A stretch of DNA of 64,000 nt from the NCBI GenBank assembly GCA_022009935.1, contig CP091731.1, positions 620,001 to 684,000 of the forward strand, written 5' to 3'. Source of the stretch: Candidatus Melainabacteria bacterium (GTDB lineage: Bacteria > Cyanobacteriota > Vampirovibrionia > Gastranaerophilales > Gastranaerophilaceae). Positions 21,389-32,066 of the stretch are shown one piece after another (the first letter of the stretch is position 1; each line of letters starts with the position of its first letter). Position numbers and translations under genes: made by a program. Under the pieces are notes generated by a model. The model ran no database searches, was not told where the DNA came from, and saw nothing but the letters and a program-made list of their open reading frames with translations.

Positions 21389-22737
21389 ATGTTAATAACA
21401 ACACAAAATTTTCAAATTAATCAATCATCTAATTATTTAAAAAGCAAACAAAAAAATAATTTAAACATTAATGAGCCAATTTCATATACAAATAATCCGC
21501 AAAAATTTTGCCTCAACACTTTCATAGCCAAGTTTCTTTTGGAATGATAAATCCGGTATTAAAAAAATCAATGCGGTCGCCTATTTTTCTTCAAATGAAA
21601 ACAATGAAAAACCTATGGCACGAGTTTAATTGTTTATCTCCTAAAATAGGTGTCCTGCCAATTCAACAAATATTTAAAAAAATATCAAACAATATTTAGA
21701 AGACGAAAAAACACCTAGTCTGCTATACAATGAAAATGAAAAAAGCAATTCAAATTTCTGAAACACAAGAAAGATACGAAAGTTTTTATCGAAATCAACA
21801 TAAAAGATGGCAAAATTTTTTTGTTGAAAACATAAGCTGCGACCTTTTGAACTCAACTCCTGATGATTTATTCAGCAATGTTATTCTAAATTGCAGAAAA
21901 AAATTCCTCTTGAAATAGAAAAAAATAAAGAAAAATTAGAAACCTTAAAACAGGACAAAGAACAATCTCCTGAAATAAAAAACAAATAGAAAAAACTACT
22001 AAATTATTAAAATTACAACAAAATTATCTTCAAATTTCTAATGATGAAAGCCTAATAATAGATACTGAAGCACTAAAATTATCTTCTGCACAAGGTGTTA
22101 TTAGAGGCTTGAGACATAAAAATTTTGTAGTCTTTAAACACAATATCCCTGTTTTCCAAAATGCACTTGAAAGATATATTAATTATCAAATTATAAATCC
22201 TCCAAATCTTGTTGAACAATCTCATCCTTCTGAAAAAGAATTATCTTCACTTAGTAAAATTATAGGGGTCATTCCCAATAAACCAACATTTTCTCAATGT
22301 ATGAAATATGCTTTTTTAGAAGATATTTATGATTCTAAAATCAATATAAAGCCCATTCATTCTAAAACAGGTGAAGAAATAGGAATTTTTGCAAATATTC
22401 CACAAACAAACCATGATGATCCTCAATTATCAAAACATATTGCACTTGTTAGATACTTAAGTCATTCTAATTGGTGTACTAAGTTTAAAAGTGCTTCCAG
22501 TTATTTACAAAATGCTGATTTTTTATGTTTCACTCCTTATGAAGGCGGACGAAAAATTTGCTTGGTTGTTGAAAATGGTAATAATATTCAGTCACTTGAA
22601 TCTGCCGAAAATCAACACACACTTGATGAAAAGGATTATGAAACTTTTGCCGGCATATTAAATGAAATTCGGAACTTGTTCAAATTGTAAAAAATAGTCC
22701 ATATAAAGAATTACTTGATAAAATAAACACAAAATAA
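21389..22737 (+). CDS. Hypothetical protein with SNWCT motif
   Basis: About 450 residues, heavily frame-broken (near 21520, 21560, 21630, 21700, 21765, 21897, 21985 and 22678). The ATG follows AGGAG. The N-terminus is polar, with QVSFG about 45 residues in, comparable to the F-x-G signatures of other hypothetical proteins here. A charged, Glu/Lys-rich helical middle follows (IEKNKEKLETLKQDKEQSP). The conserved-looking C-terminal half has GVIRGLRHKNFVVFKHN, IALVRYLSHSNWCTKFKSA, SYLQNADFLCF and ICLVVENGNNIQSLE. The S-x-W-C-T followed by a strand-rich segment looks like a folded domain, but I cannot name it. There is no signal peptide. Confidence 0.6.
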
Positions 22738-22746
22738 AACTCTTCT

Positions 22747-23294
22747 TTATTTTCTTATGCTATATTTGCAACCACAATAATTTTGGCGATAAAAACCCTC
22801 TATTTTTGCATTCTTTGTTGAGATAAGATATCCGTTTTGTTTTTTAAAGTCATATTCTAGAAATTTGATTTTATCATTAAGTTCTCTTTGAATTTTTTTC
22901 CCTACATCAAAAATGTCAAGGCTTTTTTATGTGGACTTATAGTTAATGTCGTTGTGAAAAATTTTATTTTTTTTTTCTATTGCAAACTGTGCTGTATTTT
23001 TCAAACGATAATAAAAACATTTTTGGCATCTTAATCCTTTTTCAGGTTCATTTTCTAAGCCTTTAACAAAATCGTCCCAAACCTCGTTTTCATATTTGTT
23101 TTGACAATACTCTATGTCATATTTTTTACAGTAATTAACAAGTTCAACACGACGTATCTCATATTCTTCAAAAGGATAAATATTAGGATTATCGAAATAG
23201 ACAATGGGGATATATCCTTCTTTTTTAATAAATCAATAGGATATGTAGCACACACAGCACAACAAACATGAAGTATTATTTTATTATTATGCAT
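22747..23294 (-). CDS. queH: Epoxyqueuosine reductase QueH
   Basis: About 182 residues with breaks near 23215 and 22925. It reduces epoxyqueuosine to queuosine in tRNA wobble position 34 and is the cobalamin-independent replacement for QueG. Visible motifs are LHVCCAVCA (metal and Fe-S cysteines), FDNPNIYPFEEYEIR, GLENEPEKGLRCQKCF, the C-terminal GFYRQNYCGCKYS. Cysteine pairs match the DUF208/QueH pattern. The start overlaps the end of thiE by 8 bp, so translation is probably coupled. Confidence 0.85.
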
Positions 23295-24327
23295 TAATAA
23301 TATTACCGTTTAAACATTCTTTAAATTTAATCGTAGCCTCTTTTTGGTGAAGTCGCATTTATAATTGCTCGAACAACCGCTATATTTTTAGCACCAAACT
23401 CAATAACGTCTCGAACATTTTTCTTGATTTATTCCTCCAATAGCATAAAAAGGAATATCAATAACATTTTCACTTGCCCATTTCACATAATCAAGTCCCA
23501 CAGATTTTTCTTCCTGGTTTTGTAGGAGTTTCAAAAACAGGCCCCACACCTATATAATCAGCACCTTGTTCAACTGCTTTTTTATAGCTTGCTTTCTTTC
23601 GTGAGTTGATATGCCTATTATTTTATCACTACCTAAAATCTCTTTTTGCATAATCTATTTCAACATCATCTTGTCCTAAATGAACACCGTCAGCTTTAAC
23701 AATTTTAGCAATATCCACTCTATCATTAACAATAAATAAGGCATTATACATACTTGTAAGCTGACGAATTTTATGACCCAATTCTATGATTCGTCTAGCA
23801 TTTGATTTTTTTCACGCAATTGTATAATATCAACACCACCTGATAAAGCTTGTGCAACAGCATCCAAAAAATTTGTCATCACTTTCAAATCCATCACTAT
23901 TTGTAACCAAATATAAGTTTCTATTATTTAATAAATATTTTTTTAAATCCAATTTCAAAGCACTCCACATTTTTTTTTCAAAATCATAAATTTGATAACG
24001 CAATTTTTCATAAACAGAAGAATTATTGATATCATATTCTTCCAAAACTCGTAAGCTTTGTTGAATACGTTTAACATTTGCTTTAAATATCGTTTCAATA
24101 TCAACTCGACTATCAGGGTTTTGTATTTTGGGTTCAATATCATTCAAACTATCACGAGCTATTAAAAGATTTTGATAATCAGCTTCTTGAATTTGGCAAA
24201 TTTTATGACGTGTTTTTTTATAAACGAGAGAAAAATCACGATTATTTAATACAAATCGTGAAATTTCTTCTAAAATTCTTAAACCTTCTGCCGTACGATT
24301 TAAATTAACATCAATAATTCGTTTCAT
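23287..24327 (-). CDS. thiE: Thiamine-phosphate synthase with N-terminal extension
   Basis: About 347 residues, longer than the usual 210. It joins HMP-pyrophosphate and thiazole phosphate to form thiamine phosphate. Residues 1-135 are an alpha-helical domain (MKRIIDVNLNRTAEGLRILEE, NVKRIQQSLRVLEEYD) found fused to ThiE in cyanobacteria and some other phyla. The TIM barrel then has NRNLYLVT, IIQLREK, VNDRVDIAKIVKADGVHLGQDD, DYIGVGPVFET and FYAIGGIN. Frame breaks lie near 23865, 23810, 23640, 23605, 23510, 23445, 23425 and 23345. The last one restores an end IKFKECLNGNIINA, which overlaps queH by 8 bp. Confidence 0.9.
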
Positions 24328-24404
24328 AATAGTCTTATTATAACATAAATTATTTTCGCTTGGCTTACGATTTTTATCACATTCCCTCTGCTTTTTATTT
24401 TGAA

Positions 24405-24546
24405 GTTCAATTGCCGGCTTGGTCTTTTTTCACCGCCTGTGGCATCCGCCCTCATTTCATTCGGTCGTCTTTCCTACGGCGGTCTTTAACTACTGCGCTT
24501 TATACTCGGAAGCTGAGTCGCTTCCTCGTTTAAAGCTTCGCACGGC
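24405..24546. other. GC-rich intergenic block of unknown nature
   Basis: Between the SPFH and thiE genes the base composition rises to around half GC against a background near one third. It contains GGAAGC/GCTTCC arms around TGAGTC at about 24510-24527 and repeated CGG-rich words. No convincing open frame uses it. A repetitive extragenic element or small mobile remnant is possible. Confidence 0.4.
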
Positions 24547-25522
24547 TTACGCTTTTTTAGAATCAAAAAGCTGTTTTATACCATCAACCGAGCTTAACAA
24601 TCCACTTGCTTCGTAAGGCATATAAACAACTTTATTATTTTTACCCTCAACCATTTGTTTTAACGTATCAATATATCTTGTAGCTATTAAATATTTATCA
24701 GCAGGTCCTGTTTGTCCAATAGCTTCAATAACCTTTTGATTGCTTGCGCTTCAGCATCTGCTTGAAGAATGCGCGCTTGCGCCAAACCATCTGCAACAAG
24801 AATTGCTGCTTGTTTTTCACCTTCTGCTTTGTTGATTTTTGATTCTTTTTCACCTTCAGCTTGAAGAATAGCTGCCTTTTTAATCCTTCTGCTTCCAAAA
24901 TTGCAGCTCGACGATCACGTTCTGCTTTCATTTGTTTTTCCATTGCAGTTTGTATATCTGTTGGAGGAATTATATCTTGCAATTCGACACGATTGACCTT
25001 AACTCCCCATTTTTGACTTGCTTCATCTAAAATAATTCTTAACTTTGCATTAATTGTGTCACGTGACACTAGTGTTTGGTCTAAATCAAGTTCACCAATA
25101 ATATTTCTTAAAGTAGTTTGTGTTAATTTTTCAATAGCTTCCGGCAAATTTTGTATTTCATAAACAGCACTTTTGGAGTCAACTATTTGAAAATAAATTA
25201 AAGCGTTTATGCTAATTGACACATTATCCTTTGTAATCACATTTTGACGAGGAAAATCATAAACTTTTTCACGTAAATCAATTCTTGGACTTTCTATAAA
25301 ATAAGAATATGTTTGTCCATCAACACCCCTTGTTGATTGTTTAACAATTATCCCACGTGGTGTTTCAATAATCGGGATAATAAAATGAAGCCCTGAATCC
25401 AATGTTCTTTCATAACGTCCAAGACGTTCAACAATCATAACTTCTGCTTGTTTTATAATTTTAAAACCACTTAAAGAAATAACAATAGTTGCTACAATTA
25501 AAACTATAAATAAAATACCCAT
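24547..25522 (-). CDS. SPFH-domain/stomatin-like membrane protein
   Basis: About 325 residues with breaks near 24880 and 24735. One N-terminal membrane segment (GILFIVLIVATIVISLSG) precedes the SPFH/band 7 domain (VMIVERLGRYERTLDSGLHF, VYDFPRQNVITKDNVSISI, IPPTDIQTAMEKQMKAER). An Ala/Glu-rich coiled coil follows (RRAAILEAEGLK, INKAEGEKQAAILVADGLA), and the tail ends DGIKQLFDSKKA. This is the SLP-2/YbbK type paired with an NfeD protein. Members organise membrane microdomains and scaffold proteases. The NfeD gene lies 19 bp upstream on the same strand, the standard operon. Confidence 0.9.
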
Positions 25523-25541
25523 AAAAATCTCCTTTTTATAT

Positions 25542-25967
25542 CTAATCTAATTTTTCAACAATAAATAAAGTACCTTCATTTGCAACAATTTTAACTTCAT
25601 CATTAACATTTACAAATTTATTATCCTTTTCACGAGCAAGCCACCTTTCCCCATAAATGGTAATGGCACCTTGAGTTTCATTAATTTCTTCTATAACCTT
25701 AGCTTTTTTGTTTATATATTTTTCTTCAATTCCTGTTTTTTGTTTTTTAGTTTCTTTCTTTAGCATATATGGTCTTAAAATTAAAATGCCAACAAGGGAC
25801 ATAATTACAAATAAAACTACTTGTAAAGTTATATCTAAGTTAAAATACGCAAAAAATGAAACAATAAATGAAGCAAAAGCTAAATTTAAGAAAAACATAG
25901 CAGGTGTTGAAACTTCAACAATTATAAAAATAAAAGCAACAACACACCATATTTGCCAAATTTCCAT
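25542..25967 (-). CDS. NfeD family membrane protein (short type)
   Basis: 141 residues, intact. Hydrophobic helices (IWCVVAFIFIIVEV, MFFLNLAFASFIVSFFAYF, VVLFVIMSLVGILILRPYM) lead to a C-terminal soluble OB-fold domain (KAKVIEEINETQGAITIYG, ERWLAREKDN, VANEGTLFIVEKL). This is the short NfeD1b form without the ClpP-class protease domain. It partners the stomatin-like protein encoded 19 bp downstream and probably helps organise membrane lipids or protein complexes. Confidence 0.9.
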   Translation of the reverse strand: MEIWQIWCVVAFIFIIVEVSTPAMFFLNLAFASFIVSFFAYFNLDITLQVVLFVIMSLVGILILRPYMLKKETKKQKTGIEEKYINKKAKVIEEINETQGAITIYGERWLAREKDNKFVNVNDEVKIVANEGTLFIVEKLD

Positions 25968-26222
25968 AATATTTTGTGTCTCCCTTATAAATAATAAGTT
26001 ATGTTATAATACTTTTGTCAGTTTAAACTATTTTTTTTATATAAGTCAACAATAAAAACAACACTATTATATATTAAACAAACAGGTAAAGTTATAATTT
26101 TATGTGTGTGATAAATTAAATTATAAAGAAAATATTAAATTCACTATAAAAACTTGAAAATTAAGCTTTGTGGGTGTAATATATTAAAAAAGGATAGACA
26201 GGTTTAGGAGAAAATTAAATAT

Positions 26223-28709
26223 ATGTTTGAACGCTTTACAGAAAAAGCAATAAAAGTGATAATGTTGGCACAGGAAGAGGCTCGTCGCTTGGGTCATAAT
26301 TTTGTTGGAACAGAACAGGTCCTTTTGGGGTTAATTGGCGAAAGTACCGGTGTTGGCGCAAAAGCATTGAAAACGATGGGTGTAACCTTAAAAGATGCTC
26401 GTGCCGAAGTTGAAAAAATTATTGGTCGCGGCTCTGGCTTCGTGGCGGTTGAAATCCCATTCACTCCAAGAGCAAAACGTGTTTTGGAATTATCTTGGGA
26501 TGAAGCCCGTCAATTGGGACATAATTATATAGGCACTGAACATCTACTTTTAGGCTTAATCCGTGAAGGTGAAGGCGTTGCCGTTCGCGTGTTGGAAAAC
26601 TTGGGTGTTGACCTAAATAAATTGAGAAGCAGTATTATAAAATGCTTGGAGAAACAAGAACACAACAAACTGCAACAGCAGGTGCCGGAGCTAGTGGCGG
26701 AAAAACAAAAACTCCAAGCTTGGATGAATTTGGCACAGATTTGACTCTTGCCGCTCAAGAACAACGACTTGACCCGGTTGTTGGAAGGGATAAGGAAATA
26801 GAACGTGTTGTTCAAATTCTTGCACGTCGAACTAAAAATAATCCTGTTTTAATTGGAGAACCAGGTGTCGGTAAAACAGCAGTTGCTCAAGGACTTGCCA
26901 TTCGTATTGCAAACGGAGAAGTTCCTGATATTTTAGAAAACAAAAAAATTATACAACTTGACATGGGGCTTTTGATTGCCGGTACTAAATATCGTGGTGA
27001 ATTTGAAGAAAGATTAAAGAAAATTATGGATGAAATTCGTCAAGCAGGAAATATTATTCTTGTTATTGATGAAATGCACACCCTTATCGGTGCAGGTGCC
27101 GCTGAAGGTGCCATCGATGCTGCAAATATTTTAAAACCAGCTTTATCTCGTGGCGAAATTCAAGTTATTGGTGCAACAACTTTAGATGAATATAGAAAAT
27201 ACGTTGAAAAAGATTCAGCACTTGAAAGACGCTTTCAGCCTGTTACCATTGATGAACCTTCTGTTGAAGACACAATTCAAATTATCAGAGGTTTAAAAAG
27301 CAAATATGAAGAACACCACAAACTTATAATTTCTGATGAAGCAATAGTGCAAGCTGCTCAACTTGCTAATAAATATATAACAGATAGGTTTTTGCCCGAT
27401 AAAGCCATTGATATAATTGATGAAGCCAGTTCAAAGGTAAGACTTAATATGAGTTCATTGCCACCTGAAGGTAAGGAACTTGAGAAACAATTGAAAGATA
27501 TTGTTAAATCAAAAGAAGAAGCTATTCGTAAACAAGAATTTGAATTAGCTTCTCAACTTCGAGAAGATGAAGCTGATTTAAAAGAAAAAATACGTGAAGT
27601 TTCTCAAAAATGGCGAGATGAAAACGATGCAAATAAACCAACAGTTACACCTGAACAAGTGGCTGAAGTTGTTTCAACAATGACAGGTATTCCAACAACA
27701 AAAATAACTGAAGGTGAAAGCCAAAGATTGTTGAAACTTGAAAGTACATTGCATGACAGAGTAATTGGTCAAGACCAAGCTGTTGTTGCATTATCAAAAG
27801 CTATAAGACGAGCTCGCGTCGGCTTGAAAAGTCCAAATAGACCAATCGGCTCATTTTATTTTTCAGGTCCTACAGGTGTTGGTAAAACAGAACTGGCAAA
27901 AGCTCTTGCTGAAGCTATATTTGGTTCTGAAGATAATATGATACGTGTTGATATGTCTGAATTTATGGAAAAACATTCAACTTCAAAACTTATCGGCTCA
28001 CCTCCAGGGTATGTCGGATATGATGACGGTGGTAACTTGACTGAAACAATACGTAAAAAACCATATAGTGTTGTTTTGTTTGATGAAATCGAAAAAGCAC
28101 ACCCTGATGTATTCAACATCATCTTGCAAATTCTTGATGACGGTCGATTGACTGACTCTAAAGGACGTTACATAAATTTCAAAAATACAATTATTATTAT
28201 GACTAGTAACGTTGGGGCAAAGCATGATTACAACCGGCTCAAAACTTGGATTTTCAGTTGGTGGTGATGAAGCTAAAAAAAAGACAAATACGAACATTTA
28301 AAAGAAACCGTCATGGAAGAAATGAAAAAATCATTCCGTCCGGAATTCTTGAACCGTATTGATGATATTATCGTTTTTGCCCACTTGAATAAAGAAGAAA
28401 TTCGTGAAATTGTTGATTTAATGTTGAAAGATTTATTTAAACGCTTGGAAGACAAAAGAATTTTCTATTGAAGTGACAGATGAAGTTAAAGATTATCTTG
28501 CAAATGAAGGATACTCTGAAGCCTATGGCGCAAGACCGCTTCGTCGTTTAATCCAAAAGAAAATCGAAGATGGGTTGGCTGAAGAAATTCTCATGGGGGC
28601 TTATAAACCTGGGGATAAAATGCAGCTTGTGATGGATGAAGATAAAAAATCTATTGCGTTTAAAAAAGTAAGTGCACAAAATGAAAACCCACAACCTGTT
28701 GAAAATTAA
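26223..28709 (+). CDS. clpC: ATP-dependent Clp protease ATP-binding subunit ClpC
   Basis: About 829 residues. It is an AAA+ unfoldase that feeds proteins to ClpP. Two N-terminal Clp_N repeats start MFERFTEKAIKVIMLAQEEA and SWDEARQLGHNYIGTEHLL. The first AAA module has GEPGVGKTAVAQGLA and IDEMHTL. A UvrB/C-type middle segment follows (KSKEEAIRKQEFELASQLRE), a ClpC hallmark, and a second AAA module has GPTGVGKTELAKALA and LFDEIEKAHPDVF. The C-terminal domain reads EGYSEAYGARPLRRLIQ. Breaks are near 26640, 28225, 28275 and 28455. An AGGAG site lies 12 bp upstream. Cyanobacteria carry ClpC as an essential chaperone. Confidence 0.95.
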
Positions 28710-28719
28710 ATAAATATTG

Positions 28720-28770
28720 TATAGAAGCCGTGGGACTTTATTAAAAAAATAAAGTCCCGCGGCTTCTATA
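28720..28770 (+). terminator. Long hairpin downstream of clpC
   Basis: 23-bp arms at 28720-28742 and 28748-28770 (TATAGAAGCCG... / ...CGGCTTCTATA) with a single G-T wobble around five A. It starts 10 bp after the clpC stop. No T-run follows, so it may be a terminator, an mRNA stabiliser or a small repetitive element. Confidence 0.6.
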
Positions 28771-28850
28771 TGGTTAAAATTATGTAAATATTTTGTATTT
28801 TTTTTATAATCGTTATAAAATAAGAATAATGAGTATAAAGGAGACATTTA

Positions 28851-29962
28851 ATGAAATCATATACAATTGAGCAAATTAGTGAAATTGTTGGCGGAATGGT
28901 AAATAAAGTTGAAGATGTTAAGATAAACAAACTTTTGCCACCTTTAAAGGCTGATGAAAACACTTTAGCACTTGCTTTATCAGAAGAAGAAATAGAAAAT
29001 TTGAGAGAAACAAAAGCAAAAGTTGCACTTGTCCCTTTGGGTGTAAATTTTGACAATATAAGCACAATTGAAGTTGAACGTCCTAAATTGGCAATGATGA
29101 AGCTTTTACATTTGTTTTATGTACCGCCTGAAACATGTTTAAACACTCATCCAAGCGCAGTTGTAGCTGAAGATGCAAATTTGGGCAACAATGTTTCAAT
29201 TGGTGCAAATTCATTTGTCGGCAGAAATGTGAAAATTGGCAACTCAAGCAAAATAATGCCAAATGTTTATATTGGTCGCAATGTTGAAATAGGCGAAAAT
29301 TGTTTAATTTACCCCGGGGTTTACATTGGTGATGATGTCAAAATAGGCAATCGTGTAATTCTTCACAACGGTGTGTCAATTGGTGCCGATGGGTTTAGTT
29401 TTGTTACAGAAACGCCTGATAATATTGAACAAGCACGAAAAGAAGGTGGCGAAATAAAAGATGTAAATAAAGAACAAAAAATATTTAAAATCCCTTCAAT
29501 CGGCTCTGTCACAATAAATGATGATGTTGAGATAGGCTCAAACACTTGTATTGACCGTGGAACTATTGAAAATACAGTGATTGGTGAAATGACGAAAATA
29601 GATAACCTTGTTCAGATAGGTCACAATTGTAAAATTGGCAAAGCCTGTATGATAGTTTCACAAGTGGGCATTGCAGGAAGTTGTGTTATTGGTGATAGGG
29701 TTGTCATAGCCGGACAAGCAGGATTGGCTGACCACATTGAAATTGGCAGCGACTCTATTGTTATGGCTTCAACCGGTGTTTCAAAAAGTTTTCCTCAAAA
29801 ATCTATCATTGCCGGAACTCCTGCCGTTTTGAGAAAAGACTTTATCAAACAAATGAAGTTAATGAAAGATGCAGCAAATGTAGTTCAAAAATTCAAAAAT
29901 ATGAACATTTGTTGTCACAGTTTGAATTAAACAATGGTCAAAACGAAAGCGAAGGCAAGTAA
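28851..29962 (+). CDS. lpxD: UDP-3-O-acylglucosamine N-acyltransferase
   Basis: About 370 residues, with one break near 29895 after which it ends SQFELNNGQNESEGK. It adds the second acyl chain (3-hydroxyacyl from ACP) to UDP-3-O-acylglucosamine, the third step of lipid A synthesis. The N-terminal uridine-binding domain (YTIEQISEIVGGMV) precedes a left-handed parallel beta helix of hexapeptide repeats (IGNRVILHNGVSIGADGF, CIDRGTIENTVIG, DNLVQIGHNCKIG). The catalytic histidine is in IGHN. The stop codon abuts the lpxC ATG directly. First gene of the lpxD-lpxC-fabZ-lpxA operon. Confidence 0.95.
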
Positions 29963-30766
29963 ATGACAACAATAGCTAAAGAATTTGAAATTACATCACA
30001 AGGCTTGATGACAGGACTTGAATCAAAAGTAAAATGTATGCCTTCAAACGAAAAAGGTATTCGGTTTCATGTCGGCAATGAAATTGTTGAGGCAAAAGTC
30101 GAAAATGTTATTGCAACAGACCATTGTGTAGTTGTGGGTAATCAAAATGTAAAAGTTATGTTGATTGAACATTTTATGGCAGCTTGTGCTTTTTCAAACA
30201 TTGACTCGCTTGATGTTTATTTGTCGCATTATGAATTGCCTATTCTTGATGGTGGAAGCGCTCAATGGATAAAATTGTTTGGAGTAAATGAGCCATCTGA
30301 TAAACATTATACTGTAAAAGAACCTGTCTATTATGAAAACGGAAAAACTTCGCTTGTTGTGCTGCCTTCAAACGAATTTTTAATTACTTATGCAGTGAAT
30401 TTTAACCATCCTCAATTATCACAAAAATGGGTAAGTTTTAATAATAAAGATGAAAAACAAAGAAAAGAAATTGTTGAAGCAAGAACATTTGGGTATTTGA
30501 AAGAACTTGAAACTTTGCAACAAATGGGGGTTTGCTCGTGGTGTTACAGTTGAAAATACATTGGGCTTGACAGATGACGGCTATACAAGTACATTAAAAG
30601 CGATAATGAACCAATAAAGCACAAAATACTTGATATTATTGGTGATTTTTATTTTAAGCAAAAAAATCCTTTGAACTTCAAAGCAAATATACTTGTGAAA
30701 GAAGCAGGTCATGCTGTTCATGTTAATGTATGTAAAATATTAAAAGATAAATTAATTGAAATATAA
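29963..30766 (+). CDS. lpxC: UDP-3-O-acyl-N-acetylglucosamine deacetylase
   Basis: About 268 residues with breaks near 30532 and 30598. It removes the acetyl group, the committed zinc-dependent step of lipid A synthesis. Visible motifs are GLESKVKCMPS, the first zinc histidine in MLIEHFMAA, LPILDGGSAQWI, the HKILDIIGDF motif with second zinc histidine and aspartate, and EAGHAVHVN with the catalytic histidine region. It is somewhat shorter than the E. coli enzyme (305), like cyanobacterial forms. It is directly abutted to lpxD and 15 bp from fabZ. Confidence 0.93.
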
Positions 30767-30781
30767 AATAGAGGAGGCAAA

Positions 30782-31247
30782 ATGAGCGAAAGCAAAGAAG
30801 TTCTACAGTTTAATATTATGGATATAATGAATATGATACCTCATAGATATCCATTTTTACTTGTAGATAGAATTACAGAATGTGTTCCGATGGAATATTG
30901 TAAAGGCTACAAAAAATGTGACAATGAACGAAGAATTTTTTCAAGGTCATTTTCCAAACAATCCAATAATGCCGGGTGTATTGCAAATCGAAGCAATGGC
31001 ACAATTGAGTGCAGGTGTTGTTATGACATTGCCACAATACAAAGGTCGTCTTGTGTTGTTTGCAGGGGTTGATAATTGCCGTTTTAAAAACGTTGTTCGC
31101 CCCGGAGACAGGCTAGATATGGAATCAAGACTGGTTACAATTAAAGATTCTATATTAAAAGCAGCTTGTCAGGCTTTTGTTGACGGTAAATTAACTGTTA
31201 AAGCTGATTTAATGTTTTCAATAATTGATAGTTCGAAGGTTGGTTAA
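30782..31247 (+). CDS. fabZ: 3-hydroxyacyl-[acyl-carrier-protein] dehydratase
   Basis: About 155 residues with one break near 30918; a GAGGAGG site precedes the ATG. It dehydrates 3-hydroxyacyl-ACP in fatty acid elongation and so competes with LpxA/LpxD for the same substrate, which explains its place in the lipid A operon. Visible motifs are IPHRYPFLLVDRI (catalytic histidine), GHFPNNPIMPGVLQIEAMAQ (catalytic glutamate), VRPGDRL. Length is typical. It ends 2 bp before lpxA. Confidence 0.95.
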
Positions 31248-31249
31248 AT

Positions 31250-32054
31250 ATGATAGATAATAGAGCGATAATTTCAAAAGATGCACAAATCGGTAACAAT
31301 TGTGAAATATAGGTCGAATGCATATATAGGTGAAAATGTAATACTTGGAGATAATGTAAAAGTTTGTGCGAATGCATATATTGAGCATTCAACAATAGGT
31401 GAGGGGACAATAATATCTCCTTTTGCTTCAGTTGGAACGCCTCCGCAGGATTTAGGTTATAAAACGAACCAACAAAAGTTATTGTTGGGAAAAATTGCCA
31501 AATAAGAGAATATGCAACCATCCACAGAGCTTCAGGCGAAGGAAAATCAACTGTTATTGGTGATAAATGTTTACTTATGGTATCTTCACATTGGCTCACA
31601 ATTGTGTGCTCGATGATGAAGTTATTTTGGCAAATCTTGTCACTTTAGGCGGTCATATAAAGGTTGGTTTTGGTGCATTTGTTGGTGGAATGAGTGTGTT
31701 TCATCAAAATATCAGAATTGGTAAAATGAGTATTGTTAGCGGATTTTCAGCAGCAAGACAAGATATTTTACCATTTTCCAAAGGCGAAGGCAGACCGCCT
31801 GTTCCAAGAGCCTTAAATGTCGTTGCTTTGAAACGTCGTGGTGTTGCCCTTGAAGACAGAACAAACCTCAATAAGGCTTTCAAAATATTAATATCGCCTG
31901 ATTTAAACACAACACAAGCGATTGAAAAAATTAAAAATGAAGTTCAAGCTAATAAATATATTGAAGAATTGATTGAATTTGTCCAAACTTCAAAAAGAGG
32001 TGTAACTCTTCATAGTCATAAAAAGGTTACCAGTCACTTGAAGATGAAGAATAG
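31250..32054 (+). CDS. lpxA: UDP-N-acetylglucosamine acyltransferase
   Basis: About 268 residues with breaks near 31308, 31472, 31575 and 32020. It transfers 3-hydroxyacyl from ACP to UDP-GlcNAc, the first step of lipid A synthesis. Hexapeptide-repeat beta helix: AQIGNNCEIG, IGENVILGDNVKVCANAYI, IREYATIHRASGEG, SSHLAHNCVLDDEVILAN (catalytic histidine), LGGHIKVG. The C-terminal helical domain has VVALKRRGVALEDRTNL. It ends QSLEDEE and is followed 12 bp later by the aminopeptidase gene. Confidence 0.95.
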
Positions 32055-32066
32055 GAGTAAAAATAT

